A DNA stretch of 64,000 bases from Saccharothrix luteola (GCF_020859565.1 NZ_JAJHUO010000010.1:221228-285227); one strand, 5' to 3'. Positions 8,121 to 20,383 are shown, counted from the stretch's first letter. Numbers and translations are program-made. The notes: a model not told the origin generated them from the sequence alone.

Positions 8121-9245
8121 GTGTGGAAAGCGCTGACCGGGTTGGCCCTGGTCGTCCTCGTGGTCTGGCGGCCGGGTGTCGCGACGTTCGGTGGGGCCGC
8201 GGCGGGGACGTGGGCGGTCAACGCGGCGTTGCAGCTCGGCTTGCTCGCCGGCGCACTGCTGTTCCACGTGCGGGTGCCGTTGGTCGAGATCGGCGTCGGC
8301 GGCGAGATCCGCACGTGGACGAAGCCGCACCTGCGGGTGGTCTGGCGGACGATCCCGTTGCTGATGTCGGTCGGCCTCACGTCGATCAAGGCGCCGGTCC
8401 GCCGACGGTTGTGGCTGACCGGGCTCACGTCGGCCGTGGTGGCCGCGGCCGTCGTGGCGGTGACCTGGCTCGGCGCGCTCGTCTGGTCGGACGCGGACCA
8501 GCCGTTCCTGCGCGGCTTCGCGGTGGCGGGCACGGCCGTGCTGCTCAACGGCCTGTGGCCACGACGCGGCGCGGGCACCACCTCACCGGGCTGGTTCCTG
8601 TTCGCCCTGCCCCGCCTGTCCGGCCGCACGGCGGCCGAGTTCGAGGCGACACCCCTGGTCAACGAGGTCACCGACGCGCTCGAAGCCGGCGACCTCGACC
8701 GGGCCGAGGCGCTCGCCGACGAACTGGTCGAACGCCACCCCACGTTGCTGGTCGCGATCGGCGCGCGGTCATCCGTGCTGACGCTACGCGCTCGGTACGG
8801 CGAGGCGTTGCACCTGGTCAGCGGCCTGGTCGGGCGCACCGACCTGGAGCCGCGCGACATGGCGTTCGTGCTCGCCGCGATGGCCGGTTCCACGGCGAAC
8901 GCGGTCGAGGGCGGCCAACTGCCCGCGGACGTCGGCGTGCCCGCGGCGAAACGCGCGGCGGACGGCGCGATGAAGTTCGGCTACCCGCGCCACCGCTGCA
9001 CGGGCACGCTGGCCCAACTCGCCCTGATCGAGCGCGACCACGCCACCGCACTGGCCCTCGCCACCCAGGCCAAGGCGACCAGCGAGACCGGTCTCGCCCG
9101 CGCCGACGCCCTGGCCACGATCGCCCGCGCCCACATGGCCGCCGGTGACAACGCGGCGGCCCGCGCGAGCCTGGTCGAGGCCGAACAACTCGCCGGCTGG
9201 ATGCCCCGGGTCGCGGAGACCACCGCCCGGCTCAACATCACCTGA
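8121..9245 (+). CDS. Hypothetical membrane protein with TPR-like C-terminal half
   Basis: 374 residues, no family recognised. The N-terminal ~150 residues contain hydrophobic segments near 1-18 (ALTGLALVVLVVW), 35-50 (ALQLGLLAGALLF), 108-132 (SAVVAAAVVAVTWLGALVW) and 140-152, consistent with a membrane anchor. From about residue 175 the sequence is soluble and helical with paired-helix spacing (DALEAGDLDRAEALADELVERHP, written here in parts as DLDRAEALADEL; GEALHLVSGLV; HATALALATQA; NAAARASLVEAEQLAG), which looks like degenerate TPR repeats. GTG at 8121 follows the repeat copy A. The stop overlaps the convergent secreted protein gene by eight bases. A scaffold role is only a guess. Confidence 0.6.
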   Translation: MWKALTGLALVVLVVWRPGVATFGGAAAGTWAVNAALQLGLLAGALLFHVRVPLVEIGVGGEIRTWTKPHLRVVWRTIPLLMSVGLTSIKAPVRRRLWLTGLTSAVVAAAVVAVTWLGALVWSDADQPFLRGFAVAGTAVLLNGLWPRRGAGTTSPGWFLFALPRLSGRTAAEFEATPLVNEVTDALEAGDLDRAEALADELVERHPTLLVAIGARSSVLTLRARYGEALHLVSGLVGRTDLEPRDMAFVLAAMAGSTANAVEGGQLPADVGVPAAKRAADGAMKFGYPRHRCTGTLAQLALIERDHATALALATQAKATSETGLARADALATIARAHMAAGDNAAARASLVEAEQLAGWMPRVAETTARLNIT

Positions 9246-9753
9246 CGGACTGGGCGGGAGCCGGCATGGTCGGCATGCCGCCCTCCGGCACGGGCAGGCC
9301 GCAGGTCTTCAGGGCCTCGTTCACCAGCTTCAACCACGTCTGCACTTCGGCGCGCAGCTTCCCCGGGTCCGGCGCCACGGCACCGGGCACGATCTTGCTC
9401 AACACGCTGAACGCGCCGGCGAACATGGCCAGGTCCTGCGACAGGCACAGCTCCGGCCCGTGGAACCGGACCTCGGCGGGCGCGGTCGTCGGTGGGGTCG
9501 GCAGGCACTTGGCCGCCGTCATCGCCACCAGCACGTGGAGCACCTCGCCCAGCGGCGGGGCGGCCTTGTCCGGCGCCGGCGGGTTCGCGGCCAGCGGCTC
9601 GACCACCTTCTTCAGCGTGTCCGCGAGCTGCGTCACCAGTCCCGCGCACGCGGCGGGAGGTTCCGCCGACTGCCGTTGCGCCGACGCGGCCGGGATGACG
9701 GCCACGGCGAGCACGACGGCGAGCACCGTGCCGATCGTCGCGAATGTCCTCAC
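9238..9753 (-). CDS. Hypothetical secreted protein, Cys-containing
   Basis: 171 residues if started at GTG 9753. The first ~27 residues (VRTFATIGTVLAVVLAVAV then IPAASAQ) form a classical signal peptide with AxA cleavage at ASA. The mature part is small, alanine- and proline-rich, has four cysteines (AACAGL, AKCLPTP, ELCLSQD, KTCGLPV), which could form two disulfides, and no domain I recognise. An upstream extension of 27 codons in frame is possible but would bury the signal peptide and is rejected. The gene is convergent with, and overlaps by eight bases, the TPR-like membrane protein gene; a functional link between the two exported proteins is conceivable but not shown. Confidence 0.62.
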   Translation of the reverse strand: MRTFATIGTVLAVVLAVAVIPAASAQRQSAEPPAACAGLVTQLADTLKKVVEPLAANPPAPDKAAPPLGEVLHVLVAMTAAKCLPTPPTTAPAEVRFHGPELCLSQDLAMFAGAFSVLSKIVPGAVAPDPGKLRAEVQTWLKLVNEALKTCGLPVPEGGMPTMPAPAQSVR

Positions 9754-9888
9754 GCCGGAAGCGTAAGCGCGGACGCGCGGCCACCTGCCGGTGAAAACGA
9801 CGAGTTCACCCGACCGAAGAAAACCCCGGCGCACCAGCGTGGACCAGATGACCGCCGGTCACGCCGACGGTCATCTGGTCGAGCGATC

Positions 9889-12459
9889 TCAGCCGGCCAG
9901 CACGACCCGACCGAGTTCCGCCGGTGACGCGAGCAGGTCGTGCCTCGGCAGCACGCGCACCGTGTAGCCGACGGCGCCCGCGTGCGGCAGCGGCACCTCG
10001 ACCTCGTAGTTGCCGTTGCCCGCGTAGTCCATGCCGTGCGTGACCACGTCGTACAGCTCGTCGGAGTCGCCGACCCGGCCCAACGCCACCTGGACGTCCA
10101 CTTCGGACGGTTCGAGGCCCGCCAGCTCGATCCGCGCCCGCACGCCGACCGGCGAGCCGAGGTTCGGCGTCACGGACCCGTTCAGCGACATCTCCGAGTC
10201 CAGCACCCGCACCCGCGTCCACGACGCCCGCAGCCGCTGCCGGTACGCGGCCAGCTCCTTCGCGCCACGGAACCCGTCGCCGACCACCGACGCGGCCGAC
10301 GACGCGGCCGGCGCGTACAGGTTCTCCACGTACTCGCGCACCATCCGCGACGCCTGCACCGCCGGGCCGAGCGAGGCCAGCGTGTGCCGCACCATCGCCA
10401 GCCACCGCGTCGGCACGCCGTCCTCGCCGCGGTCGTAGAACAGCGGCGCGACCTGGTTGCCGAGCAGGTCGTACAGCGCGGCGGCCTCCAGGTCGTCACG
10501 CCGGGTCGGGTCGGTGATGCCGTCGGCGGTCGGGATGGCCCAGCCGTTGCTGCCGTCGTACAGCTCGTCCCACCAGCCGTCGCGGATCGACAGGTTCAGC
10601 CCGCCGTTGAGCGCCGACTTCATGCCGGACGTGCCGCACGCCTCCAGCGGGCGCATCGGGTTGTTCAGCCACACGTCGCAGCCCCAGTACAGGTACCGGG
10701 CCATGGACATGTCGTAGTCGGGCAGGAACACGATCCGGTGCCGCACGCCCGCGTCGTCGGCGAACCGCACGATCTGCTGGATCAACGCCTTGCCGCCGTC
10801 GTCGGCGGGGTGCGACTTGCCCGCGACGACCAGCTGCACCGGCCGTTCGGGGTGCAGCAGCAGCGCGCGCAACCGGTCCGCGTCGCGCAGCATCAGCGTC
10901 AGCCGCTTGTAGGTCGGCACGCGGCGGGCGAAGCCGACGGTCAGCACGTCCGGGTCGAACACCGAGTCGGTCCAGCCCAGCTCCAACGCCGACGCGCCGC
11001 GCTGCAGCCACGACGCGCGCGTGCGGCGGCGGACCTCGTCGACGAGCTTGCCGCGCAGGTCGTTGCGCAGCTCCCACAGCCGCTGGTCGGTGACCGGCTC
11101 GAACCCGTGCAGGCCGACGCCCGCCTCCTCCGTGTCGCCGACGAGCCTGCTCATCTCGGTCGCCGCCCACGTCGGGCCGTGCACGCCGTTGGTGACCGAG
11201 CCGATCGGCACCTCGGCGGCGTCGAAGCCCGGCCACAGGGCGCGGAACATGTCGCGGCTGACGGTGCCGTGCAGCTTGGAGACGCCGTTGGCGCGCTGCG
11301 CGAGCCGCAGGCCCATGTGCGCCATGTTGAACAGGCCGGGGTTGTCCTCCGCGCCGAGGGCGAGGAGGCGCTGGGTGTTCACGCCCGGCAGCAGGGTCTC
11401 GGAGCCGAAGTAGTGCTGCACCAGGTCGACGGGGAACCGGTCGATGCCCGCCGGCACCGGCGTGTGCGTGGTGAACACCGTGCCCGCGCGGACCGCCGCC
11501 AACGCCTGGTCGAAGTCGAGGCCCTCGGTCGTGACCAGCTCGCGGATGCGTTCCAGGCCGAGGAAGCCCGCGTGGCCCTCGTTGGTGTGGAACACCTCGG
11601 GCGACGGGTGCCCGGTCAGGTCGCAGTACGTGCGCACGGCGCGGACGCCGTCGACGCCGGCCAGGATCTCCTGCCGGATGCGGTGGTCCTGGTCGCCGCC
11701 GTAGAGGCGGTCGGTGACGCCGCGCAGGTCGTCGTCGTTCTCCTCGACGTCGGAGTCGAGCAGCAGCAGCGGGATGCGGCCGACCTGCGCCTTCCACACC
11801 TTGGCGCGCAGCACGCGGTCACCGGGCATGGCGACGTGCACCAGGATCGGCGCGCCGGACGGCTCGGTGAGCAGCTCCAGCGGCAGGCCGCGCGGGTCGA
11901 GCACCGGGTAGTGCTCGATCTGCCAGCCGTCCAGGGACAGCGCCTGGCGGAAGTAGCCGGACCGGTAGAGCAGGCCGACCGCGATCAGCGGCACGCCCAG
12001 GTCGGAGGCCGCCTTGAGGTGGTCGCCCGCCAGCACGCCGAGGCCGCCGGAGTAGTTCGGCAGGGCCTCGGTGACGCCGAACTCCATCGAGAAGTAGGCG
12101 ATCGCGGTGGGCAGGGGGTTCAGGTCGTGGTTGCCGTGCTCGCGGCGCTGCGCGATCTCGTCCTGGCGCCGCTGGAACCAGCGCGGTCCGGTGGTGTAGC
12201 GGTGCAGGTCGTCGGCGAGGGCGCGGGCGTGCGCGAGGAACTGCTCGTCACGGGAGAGGGCTTCGAGGCGTTCGGGCGCGACCACCGACAGCAGCCGCAA
12301 CGGGTCGCCGCTCTCGGCCCACAGCTCCGGGTCGACCGAAGCGAACAGGTCCTGGGTGGGCTGGTGCCACGTCCAGCGCAGGTTCGTGGCGAGGGTGCCC
12401 AGTGCAGTCAACGGCTCGGGCAGACTGGCTCGGACGGTGAACCGGCGAAGTGCTCGCAT
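9889..12459 (-). CDS. glgP: Alpha-glucan phosphorylase GlgP
   Basis: 856-residue GT35 phosphorylase of the short bacterial/archaeal-type (DUF3417 N-terminal domain, RRFTVRASLPEPL...LATNLRWTWH), releasing glucose-1-phosphate from glycogen or maltodextrins. Key segments: YFSMEFGVTEALPNYSGGLG, the FHTNEGHAGFLGLER block, FTTHTPVPAGIDRFP, and the pyridoxal-phosphate lysine in ACGTSGMKSALNGG. The ATG at 12459 gives MRALRRF; an in-frame ATG 13 codons further upstream is less likely. In GlgE-pathway actinobacteria GlgP of this type also supplies or removes maltodextrin ends, and maltose-1-phosphate synthesis is by GlgM, which is not in this window. In many actinobacteria glgP and glgE are divergent neighbours; here a NACHT gene separates them. 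Confidence 0.95.
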   Translation of the reverse strand: MRALRRFTVRASLPEPLTALGTLATNLRWTWHQPTQDLFASVDPELWAESGDPLRLLSVVAPERLEALSRDEQFLAHARALADDLHRYTTGPRWFQRRQDEIAQRREHGNHDLNPLPTAIAYFSMEFGVTEALPNYSGGLGVLAGDHLKAASDLGVPLIAVGLLYRSGYFRQALSLDGWQIEHYPVLDPRGLPLELLTEPSGAPILVHVAMPGDRVLRAKVWKAQVGRIPLLLLDSDVEENDDDLRGVTDRLYGGDQDHRIRQEILAGVDGVRAVRTYCDLTGHPSPEVFHTNEGHAGFLGLERIRELVTTEGLDFDQALAAVRAGTVFTTHTPVPAGIDRFPVDLVQHYFGSETLLPGVNTQRLLALGAEDNPGLFNMAHMGLRLAQRANGVSKLHGTVSRDMFRALWPGFDAAEVPIGSVTNGVHGPTWAATEMSRLVGDTEEAGVGLHGFEPVTDQRLWELRNDLRGKLVDEVRRRTRASWLQRGASALELGWTDSVFDPDVLTVGFARRVPTYKRLTLMLRDADRLRALLLHPERPVQLVVAGKSHPADDGGKALIQQIVRFADDAGVRHRIVFLPDYDMSMARYLYWGCDVWLNNPMRPLEACGTSGMKSALNGGLNLSIRDGWWDELYDGSNGWAIPTADGITDPTRRDDLEAAALYDLLGNQVAPLFYDRGEDGVPTRWLAMVRHTLASLGPAVQASRMVREYVENLYAPAASSAASVVGDGFRGAKELAAYRQRLRASWTRVRVLDSEMSLNGSVTPNLGSPVGVRARIELAGLEPSEVDVQVALGRVGDSDELYDVVTHGMDYAGNGNYEVEVPLPHAGAVGYTVRVLPRHDLLASPAELGRVVLAG

Positions 12460-12610
12460 GGCGTCGGACCTTATCCCCCATCCAGCGGTGCGGAACAACG
12501 GTCACCCGAACCGATGCCGTGACCGATACAGCCTCACCAGCGCAAACGGCGCTTTGCAAGTTATTTCGCCCACAGCGCGCAAGCGTGGACGCGGGGTCGG
12601 GAGGGCCGGA

Positions 12611-14875
12611 TCACCCGTTCCGCCGATCGGCGGTCAGGAGGATCGCCTCGTTGACCGGCGCACGGCCGTCGGCCCGCCGTTCGAGCAAGGTCACGCCCGC
12701 CGCGATGGCCCGGAACTCCTCGGCGATCTCGACGATGCCCGCTTCCTCGGCCTCGGCCGCGCAGAGCAGCGCGTCGAGGCGGAGGGTTTTGGCCAGTTCG
12801 GCGGTCATGGGCGTGGCGCCGGCGACCGCGGGCTTGCCGAGCCGCCACAGCTCGTCGGCCCATCCGATCGCTCGCTCGCCGCGAATCGCGATCGGGTAGT
12901 TCCCCTCGAGGGACCGCATGAGATCGAACACCTCGTAGGGCGACAACGTGTAGTCCTGGTTCGGCAATCGGTACGGGTCCAGTTGGTGCATGGCCATGAG
13001 CGGCGTCCTGGGCTCCCGCTTCAGGTCGTCGAGGACGTGCTCGGCCAGCGTGGCGGCGGTGATCAGGTGCGGGTGGGGCGCGCCCGGTGGCACCCACAGC
13101 TCCAGCTCGTCCAGCCACACCGAGCGCAGCGGCGGCTTGGCCAGCACGCGCGCGACCGCGGGGTGGTCGAGTTCCGAGCGGCGGGGCAGGCGGTACGTGC
13201 CGGCGAGGGCGTTGGCCCACTCGGCGAACCTGAGGGCGTCCGCCCCGTCCACGCCCAGCACCGGCTCGTCGTTCGACTCGTGGTCGTCGTGCAGCGCGTA
13301 GAGGGCGTTGGTGATCGGCTTCGGGCTGACGAAGACGCCGTCGCGCACCTTGATCGCGCCCTGCTGGTGGCGGGCGAGCATGACGCCCGCGATGAGCGAC
13401 CGGCGTTCCGGGTCGTCGGTGGTGGGGTCGAGCACGTCGTCCAAGCGATTGCGCAGCCTCGGCGCGAGTTCGGCGGCGCGCTCGGCGCAGTCGAAGGCCA
13501 GGGACAGCGCCGTGACGGTGCCGGAGGCCAGGCAGACCGCGACGACCGGGTCGGCGTCGGCGCGGGCGACGTAGAGCAGCGTGGTCTCCCGCCACCAGTC
13601 GTTGTCGACCTCGTCGGTCAGGAGGTGGGCCAGGCCCTTCTCGCGGATGTGGGCGGCGGCCAGGTACTCCTGGAACGTGAAGTGGGCGAACGAGTGCAGG
13701 CCGCTCTCGCGTTCCACCAGCAGGCCGCTGGAGGTGACGTCCTCCAGCAGGGCCTGCTCGGTGAGCGTGGTCGCCATCCGGCTGAGGGCGGGCCGGAACT
13801 CGGCCAGCACGGCGTCGCGGGACGCGTCGCGCACGCCGCGCCGCATCATGGCCAGCGCGAGCCCCCTGAGCAGCACTTCCTTCTTGTCGCCGTCGAGCTG
13901 GACGGGCAGGCGCTTGGCCTCGTGCCTGCGCCACAGCATGACCTCGCAGATCTCCCGGTACAGCTCGGCGCGGCTGTCCGGGAGCTTGCTCCCGAACCGG
14001 TGGACGTTGGCGACCATCGTGAGCAGCAGCGGGTTGGCGGTGAGGTCGTAGAGGTTCGGGTTGGCGTGCAGCCGGTCGAGCAGTTCGTCGGCGGACCGCT
14101 CGGCCCGCAGCCGCACGGCGTCGCCGGTGGACCGGGTGCTCAGCTCCTCGATCGCCAGGTACCAGCCGCGGACGAACCGGGTGACCTGCTCGTCGGTGAA
14201 GCTGCGGACCTGCAGGACGCGGGCGCCGGCGACGGGCGCGGCGCGGTAGCCGTGCGGGCGCGAGGTGACGACGAGGTCGTCGCCGGGGTACTGGCGGGTC
14301 TGGCGCTCGACCCAGTCGGCGACGAGGCGGCGGTCGTCCGGGCGGGCGACCTCGTCCAGGCCGTCGAGCAGGATCGTGCAGGCTCCCTCGGCCAGCCGCC
14401 GCTCGAACCAGCCTGGTGGCTCGCCCTCGCCGTAGCGGCCGAGCTTGGCGCGGAGCAGCTCGGTCAGCGGCACGTCCGGGTCGGCGGTGATCGCGTCGAC
14501 GTGGTCGCGCAGGTAGAGCAGGATCGGCACGGGGCGGCGGCCCTTCGAGCGGCTGATCGTCAGGGCGAGGTGGCGCAGCAGGGTGGTCTTGCCGCTGCCC
14601 GGCACGCCGATGAGCGCCAGCACCGCGGGTGTCGGCCCGCCCAGGAACTCGGTGACGGCGTGCCGCTCGTCGGCCGGCGGGCGGGACAGCACGCCGGCGG
14701 GCGCGTTGTGCGGTGTCTGGTGGGCGACGCCGACGTCGACGAAGACGTCCTCGAACTCCGGCGTGTGGAACCCGACGACGACGAGTCCTTTGAGGTCGAT
14801 GTAGCGCAGGCTCGCCAGGACGTGCTCGCGGTACTGCCGCTCGAACCGCTTGGCACGCGTCCAGCCGAGGTTCAC
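12611..14875 (-). CDS. NACHT NTPase with SUMF1-like C-terminal region (candidate anti-phage protein)
   Basis: About 754-residue STAND protein. N-terminal ~80 residues (YREHVLASLRYIDLKGL, FEDVFVDVGV) match the prefix common to actinobacterial NACHT proteins. The NTPase has Walker A LIGVPGSGKTTLLRHLA and Walker B CTILLDGLDEVARPDDR with the NACHT-type acidic pair, then VVTSRPHGYR (sensor Arg), and FAHFTFQEYLAAAHI, typical of the winged-helix end. The final ~250 residues contain FVSPKPITNALYALH and LRFAEWANALAGTYRLPRR, which by eye resemble the formylglycine-generating (SUMF1) fold seen in ligand- or target-binding ends of such proteins. bNACHT proteins are established anti-phage factors; function here is inference. 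Start is uncertain: GTG 14875 favoured over ATG 14998. Two further in-frame codons are possible. Confidence 0.85.
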   Translation of the reverse strand: MNLGWTRAKRFERQYREHVLASLRYIDLKGLVVVGFHTPEFEDVFVDVGVAHQTPHNAPAGVLSRPPADERHAVTEFLGGPTPAVLALIGVPGSGKTTLLRHLALTISRSKGRRPVPILLYLRDHVDAITADPDVPLTELLRAKLGRYGEGEPPGWFERRLAEGACTILLDGLDEVARPDDRRLVADWVERQTRQYPGDDLVVTSRPHGYRAAPVAGARVLQVRSFTDEQVTRFVRGWYLAIEELSTRSTGDAVRLRAERSADELLDRLHANPNLYDLTANPLLLTMVANVHRFGSKLPDSRAELYREICEVMLWRRHEAKRLPVQLDGDKKEVLLRGLALAMMRRGVRDASRDAVLAEFRPALSRMATTLTEQALLEDVTSSGLLVERESGLHSFAHFTFQEYLAAAHIREKGLAHLLTDEVDNDWWRETTLLYVARADADPVVAVCLASGTVTALSLAFDCAERAAELAPRLRNRLDDVLDPTTDDPERRSLIAGVMLARHQQGAIKVRDGVFVSPKPITNALYALHDDHESNDEPVLGVDGADALRFAEWANALAGTYRLPRRSELDHPAVARVLAKPPLRSVWLDELELWVPPGAPHPHLITAATLAEHVLDDLKREPRTPLMAMHQLDPYRLPNQDYTLSPYEVFDLMRSLEGNYPIAIRGERAIGWADELWRLGKPAVAGATPMTAELAKTLRLDALLCAAEAEEAGIVEIAEEFRAIAAGVTLLERRADGRAPVNEAILLTADRRNG

Positions 14876-15143
14876 CGCGCCAGTCAAGTGGAGCCGGGCG
14901 GCGTGATCACTAGCCTGATCGTGTGACCCGTGTTCGCTCGATCGGTACCGGCGTGGCTCGCGGCCCGAATCGATCACGCACTGCGACTCTGCTCGCATCG
15001 CGAGACGGACGCCACCGCCAAGTGTGCAATCCGATCAGAACGGGTAGGAACATCGGGTACAGGTGTCCCGGTGGTGGGCCGTCCCACCGCTGCGGGCAGA
15101 CTTGACCGTGCAAGCGTCACACCAGGTGAGAGGGGCGCTGCCG
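14876..15143. promoter_or_regulatory. Divergent spacer between NACHT gene and glgE
   Basis: About 268 bases carrying both promoters. On the minus strand AGGCTAGTG near 14905-14913 resembles an actinobacterial -10 element positioned about 30 bases before the GTG at 14875, supporting that start. On the plus strand a TTGACC at 15102-15107 lies upstream of the glgE ribosome-binding site GAGAGGGG (15128-15135). No palindrome shared with other loci was noticed. Confidence 0.35.
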
Positions 15144-17123
<1,980 letters not shown>

Positions 17124-17229
17124 CACAAAACCCAGCCCGGTCCCCGAAAACCTGAGTCCCCGTGCCCGCCGAAGAGCACGAGGGACGATCGAACGCACCC
17201 CCAATGAGGTGGGACGAGGTGGAGCACAC

Positions 17230-19041
17230 ATGCAGGAAGAGGTCCGACCCGACGCCGCGCTGGTAGGCCTGGAGAACGTGCCGCACACCGGCGAGGCCAT
17301 CGGCGCGGACGGCCTGCTGGTCGAACCGCAGGCCGAGGACTTCCGGTCGGCCAAGCTCGTGCCGCGCGAGCGAGACTGGTTCAAGGGCGCGGTGTTCTAC
17401 GAGGTGCTGGTGCGCGCGTTCAGCGACTCCAACGGCGACGGCACCGGAGATCTGCGGGGCCTCGCGTCCCGGTTGGACTACTTGGAGTGGCTCGGCGTCG
17501 ACTGCCTGTGGCTGCCGCCGTTCTACGCCTCGCCGCTGCGCGACGGCGGCTACGACATCTCGGACTTCCGCGCGGTGCTGCCGGAGTTCGGCTCGGTCGA
17601 GGACTTCGTGTACCTGCTGGACGAGGCGCACCGGCGCGGCATCCGGGTGATCACCGACCTGGTGCTCAACCACACCAGCGACGCGCACCCGTGGTTCCAG
17701 CAGTCGCGGACCGACCCGGACGGCCCCTACGGCGACTACTACGTGTGGAGCGACGACGACCAGCGCTACGCGGACGCGCGGATCATCTTCGTCGACACGG
17801 AGTCGTCCAACTGGACCTACGACCCGGTGCGCGGCCAGTTCTACTGGCACCGGTTCTTCTCCCACCAACCCGACCTGAACTTCGAGAACCCGCACGTCCA
17901 GGAAGCCATGCTGGACACCCTGCGGTTCTGGCTCGACCTGGGCATCGACGGGTTCCGGCTCGACGCCGTGCCGTACCTGTTCGAGGCGGAGGGCACGAAC
18001 TGCGAGAACCTGCCGCGCACGCACGACTTCCTCAAGCGCTGCCGCAAGGTCGTCGACGACGAGTACCCCGGCCGGGTGCTGCTGGCGGAGGCCAACCAGT
18101 GGCCGTCGGACGTGGTGGAGTACTTCGGCGACCCCGAGGTCGGCGGCGACGAGTGCCACATGGCGTTCCACTTCCCGCTGATGCCGCGCATCTTCATGGC
18201 CGTGCGGCGGGAGTCGCGGTTCCCGATCTCGGAGATCCTGGCGCAGACGCCGGAGATCCCGTCGGGCGCGCAGTGGGGCATCTTCCTGCGCAACCACGAC
18301 GAGCTGACGCTCGAGATGGTCACCGACGAAGAGCGCGACTACATGTACGCGGAGTACGCCAAGGACCCGCGGATGAAGGCGAACATCGGCATCAGACGGC
18401 GCCTGGCCCCGCTGCTGGAGAACGACCGCAACCAGCAGGAGCTGTTCACCGCGATGCTGCTGTCGCTACCGGGCTCGCCCGTCCTCTACTACGGTGACGA
18501 GATCGGCATGGGCGACAACATCTGGCTTGGCGACCGCGACGCGGTCCGCACGCCGATGCAGTGGACACCGGACCGCAACGCGGGGTTCTCCAGCTGCGAC
18601 CCCGGCCGGATCTACCTGCCCGTGATCATGGACCCGGTGTACGGCTACCAGGCGCTCAACGTCGAGGCGCAGCTGAACAACCAGTCCTCGCTGCTGCACT
18701 GGACGCGGCGGATGATCGAGGTGCGCAAGCAGCACCACGCGTTCGCGGAGGGCGACTTCACCGACCTCGGCGGGTCGAACCCGAGCGTGCTGGCCTACCG
18801 GCGGCGGTGGCTTCGGCCCGACGGCCACGAGGACGTCGTGCTGTGCGTGAACAACCTGTCGCGGTTCCCGCAGCCGGTCGAGCTCGACCTGTCGGAGCAC
18901 CACGGCAGCAGGCCGGTCGAGCTGACCGGCGGGGTCGTCTTCCCGACCGTCGGCGACCTGCCCTACCTGCTGACCCTGCCCGGTCACGGCTTCTACTGGT
19001 TCCAACTCGTGGAAGCCGGCGACGACAGCGAGCCGAGGTGA
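17230..19041 (+). CDS. treS: Maltose alpha-D-glucosyltransferase / trehalose synthase TreS
   Basis: 603-residue GH13 enzyme interconverting trehalose and maltose. After a ~40-residue variable N-terminus the core begins at RDWFKGAVFYEVLVRAFSD. Catalytic nucleophile lies in DGFRLDAVPYLFE, acid/base in VLLAEANQWPSDV, and the third acid in FLRNHDELTLEMV; PVLYYGDEIGMGDN and a C-terminal beta domain follow, as in mycobacterial TreS. ATG 17230 has GAGGTGGAG directly upstream; an ATG 7 codons earlier would erase it. The TGA overlaps the ATG of mak by one base (TGATG), favouring coupled translation, in keeping with the physical TreS-Mak complex known in mycobacteria. No trehalose-specific regulator is visible nearby. 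Confidence 0.96.
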   Translation: MQEEVRPDAALVGLENVPHTGEAIGADGLLVEPQAEDFRSAKLVPRERDWFKGAVFYEVLVRAFSDSNGDGTGDLRGLASRLDYLEWLGVDCLWLPPFYASPLRDGGYDISDFRAVLPEFGSVEDFVYLLDEAHRRGIRVITDLVLNHTSDAHPWFQQSRTDPDGPYGDYYVWSDDDQRYADARIIFVDTESSNWTYDPVRGQFYWHRFFSHQPDLNFENPHVQEAMLDTLRFWLDLGIDGFRLDAVPYLFEAEGTNCENLPRTHDFLKRCRKVVDDEYPGRVLLAEANQWPSDVVEYFGDPEVGGDECHMAFHFPLMPRIFMAVRRESRFPISEILAQTPEIPSGAQWGIFLRNHDELTLEMVTDEERDYMYAEYAKDPRMKANIGIRRRLAPLLENDRNQQELFTAMLLSLPGSPVLYYGDEIGMGDNIWLGDRDAVRTPMQWTPDRNAGFSSCDPGRIYLPVIMDPVYGYQALNVEAQLNNQSSLLHWTRRMIEVRKQHHAFAEGDFTDLGGSNPSVLAYRRRWLRPDGHEDVVLCVNNLSRFPQPVELDLSEHHGSRPVELTGGVVFPTVGDLPYLLTLPGHGFYWFQLVEAGDDSEPR

Positions 19042-20383
19042 TGGACGTGACCCAGCCGCACGACCTGGTGGACAGGGTGCTGGCCGAGCTGCCCGGGTGG
19101 CTGCCCGCACAGCGGTGGTTCGGAGGGAAGGATCGCCCGGTCACCTCGATCCGCCCGCTGCGAACGGCGGTGCTGCGGTCCGAGGACCCGGTGCTGGTGC
19201 ACCTCGTGGTGGAGGTGGCGCAGCCGGACCGGCGTGAGCCCTACCAGCTGCTGGTCACCGACCACGTGGACAACTACGACGCCACCTCCGTGCCGGAGCT
19301 GACCGGCGTGCTGCTCGACCTGATCGCCGAGGGCGTCGAGGTCGAGGGCCTGAGGTTCGCGCACGAGCCGGACGTCGAGCTGCAGACCGGGCTGCGCGGC
19401 CGGCCGATCACGTCCGAGCAGTCCAACACCTCGATCGTGTTCGGCAGCCAGTACATCCTCAAGCTGTTCCGCAAGCTCAGCTACGGCGAGAACCCGGACC
19501 TGGTGCTGCACCGGGCGTTGCGGCAGGTCGGGTGCGAGCACATCGCCCAGCCGCTCGGGTCGATCACCGGTCGGCTCGACGGCCGGACCACGACCGTCGG
19601 CATGCTCCAGCAGTTCATGCCGGACGCGGTGGACGGCTGGGCGATGGCCACCACGAGCGTGCGCGACCTGATGGCCGAGGCCGACCTGCACGCCGACGAG
19701 GTGGGCGGCGACTTCGCCGGCGAGGCGCAGCGGCTGGGACAGGCCGTGGCCACCGTGCACGCGGACCTGGAGCGCGCGCTGGGCACCCAGTCCGCGGACG
19801 CCGAGAACATCGACCGGACCGTGCGGGCGATGGTCGCCCGGCTGGACGCGGTGGTCGCCTCGGTGCCGGAGCTGCGGCCGTACGTGCCCGCGTTGCGGGA
19901 GGCGTTCGAGCAGGCCAGGGAGACGCCGGACGCGGTCGCCGTGCAGCACATCCACGGCGACCTGCACCTCGGTCAGGTGCTGCGGACCGTGCAGGGCTGG
20001 CTGCTGATCGACTTCGAGGGCGAGCCGGGTTCGCCGATGGCCGAGCGGATCGAGCTGCGCTCGCCGCTGCGCGACGTGGCGGGGATGCTGCGATCCTTCG
20101 ACTACGCGGCGCACCAGCTGCTCGTCGGCCAGCCGGAGGACCACCAGCTGACCGTGCGGGCGCTGGAGTGGGCGCGCCGCAACCGCGCGGCGTTCACCGA
20201 GGGCTACGCGGAGGCGGCGTCGGAGTCGGTCGGCGACCCGCGCAAGCGGGGCTACCTGCTGCGGGCGTTCGAGCTGGACAAGGCCGTCTACGAGGTCGCG
20301 TACGAGCACGCGAACAGGCCGGAGTGGTTGACGGTCCCGTTGTCGTCGATCGCGCGGATCACTGGAGAGGGAGCGGTGCAGTC

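Noticed and set aside
12611..14875. A multi-gene defence island around the NACHT protein
   Set aside because: Both neighbours are glycogen genes and no nuclease, methylase, toxin or integrase is adjacent.
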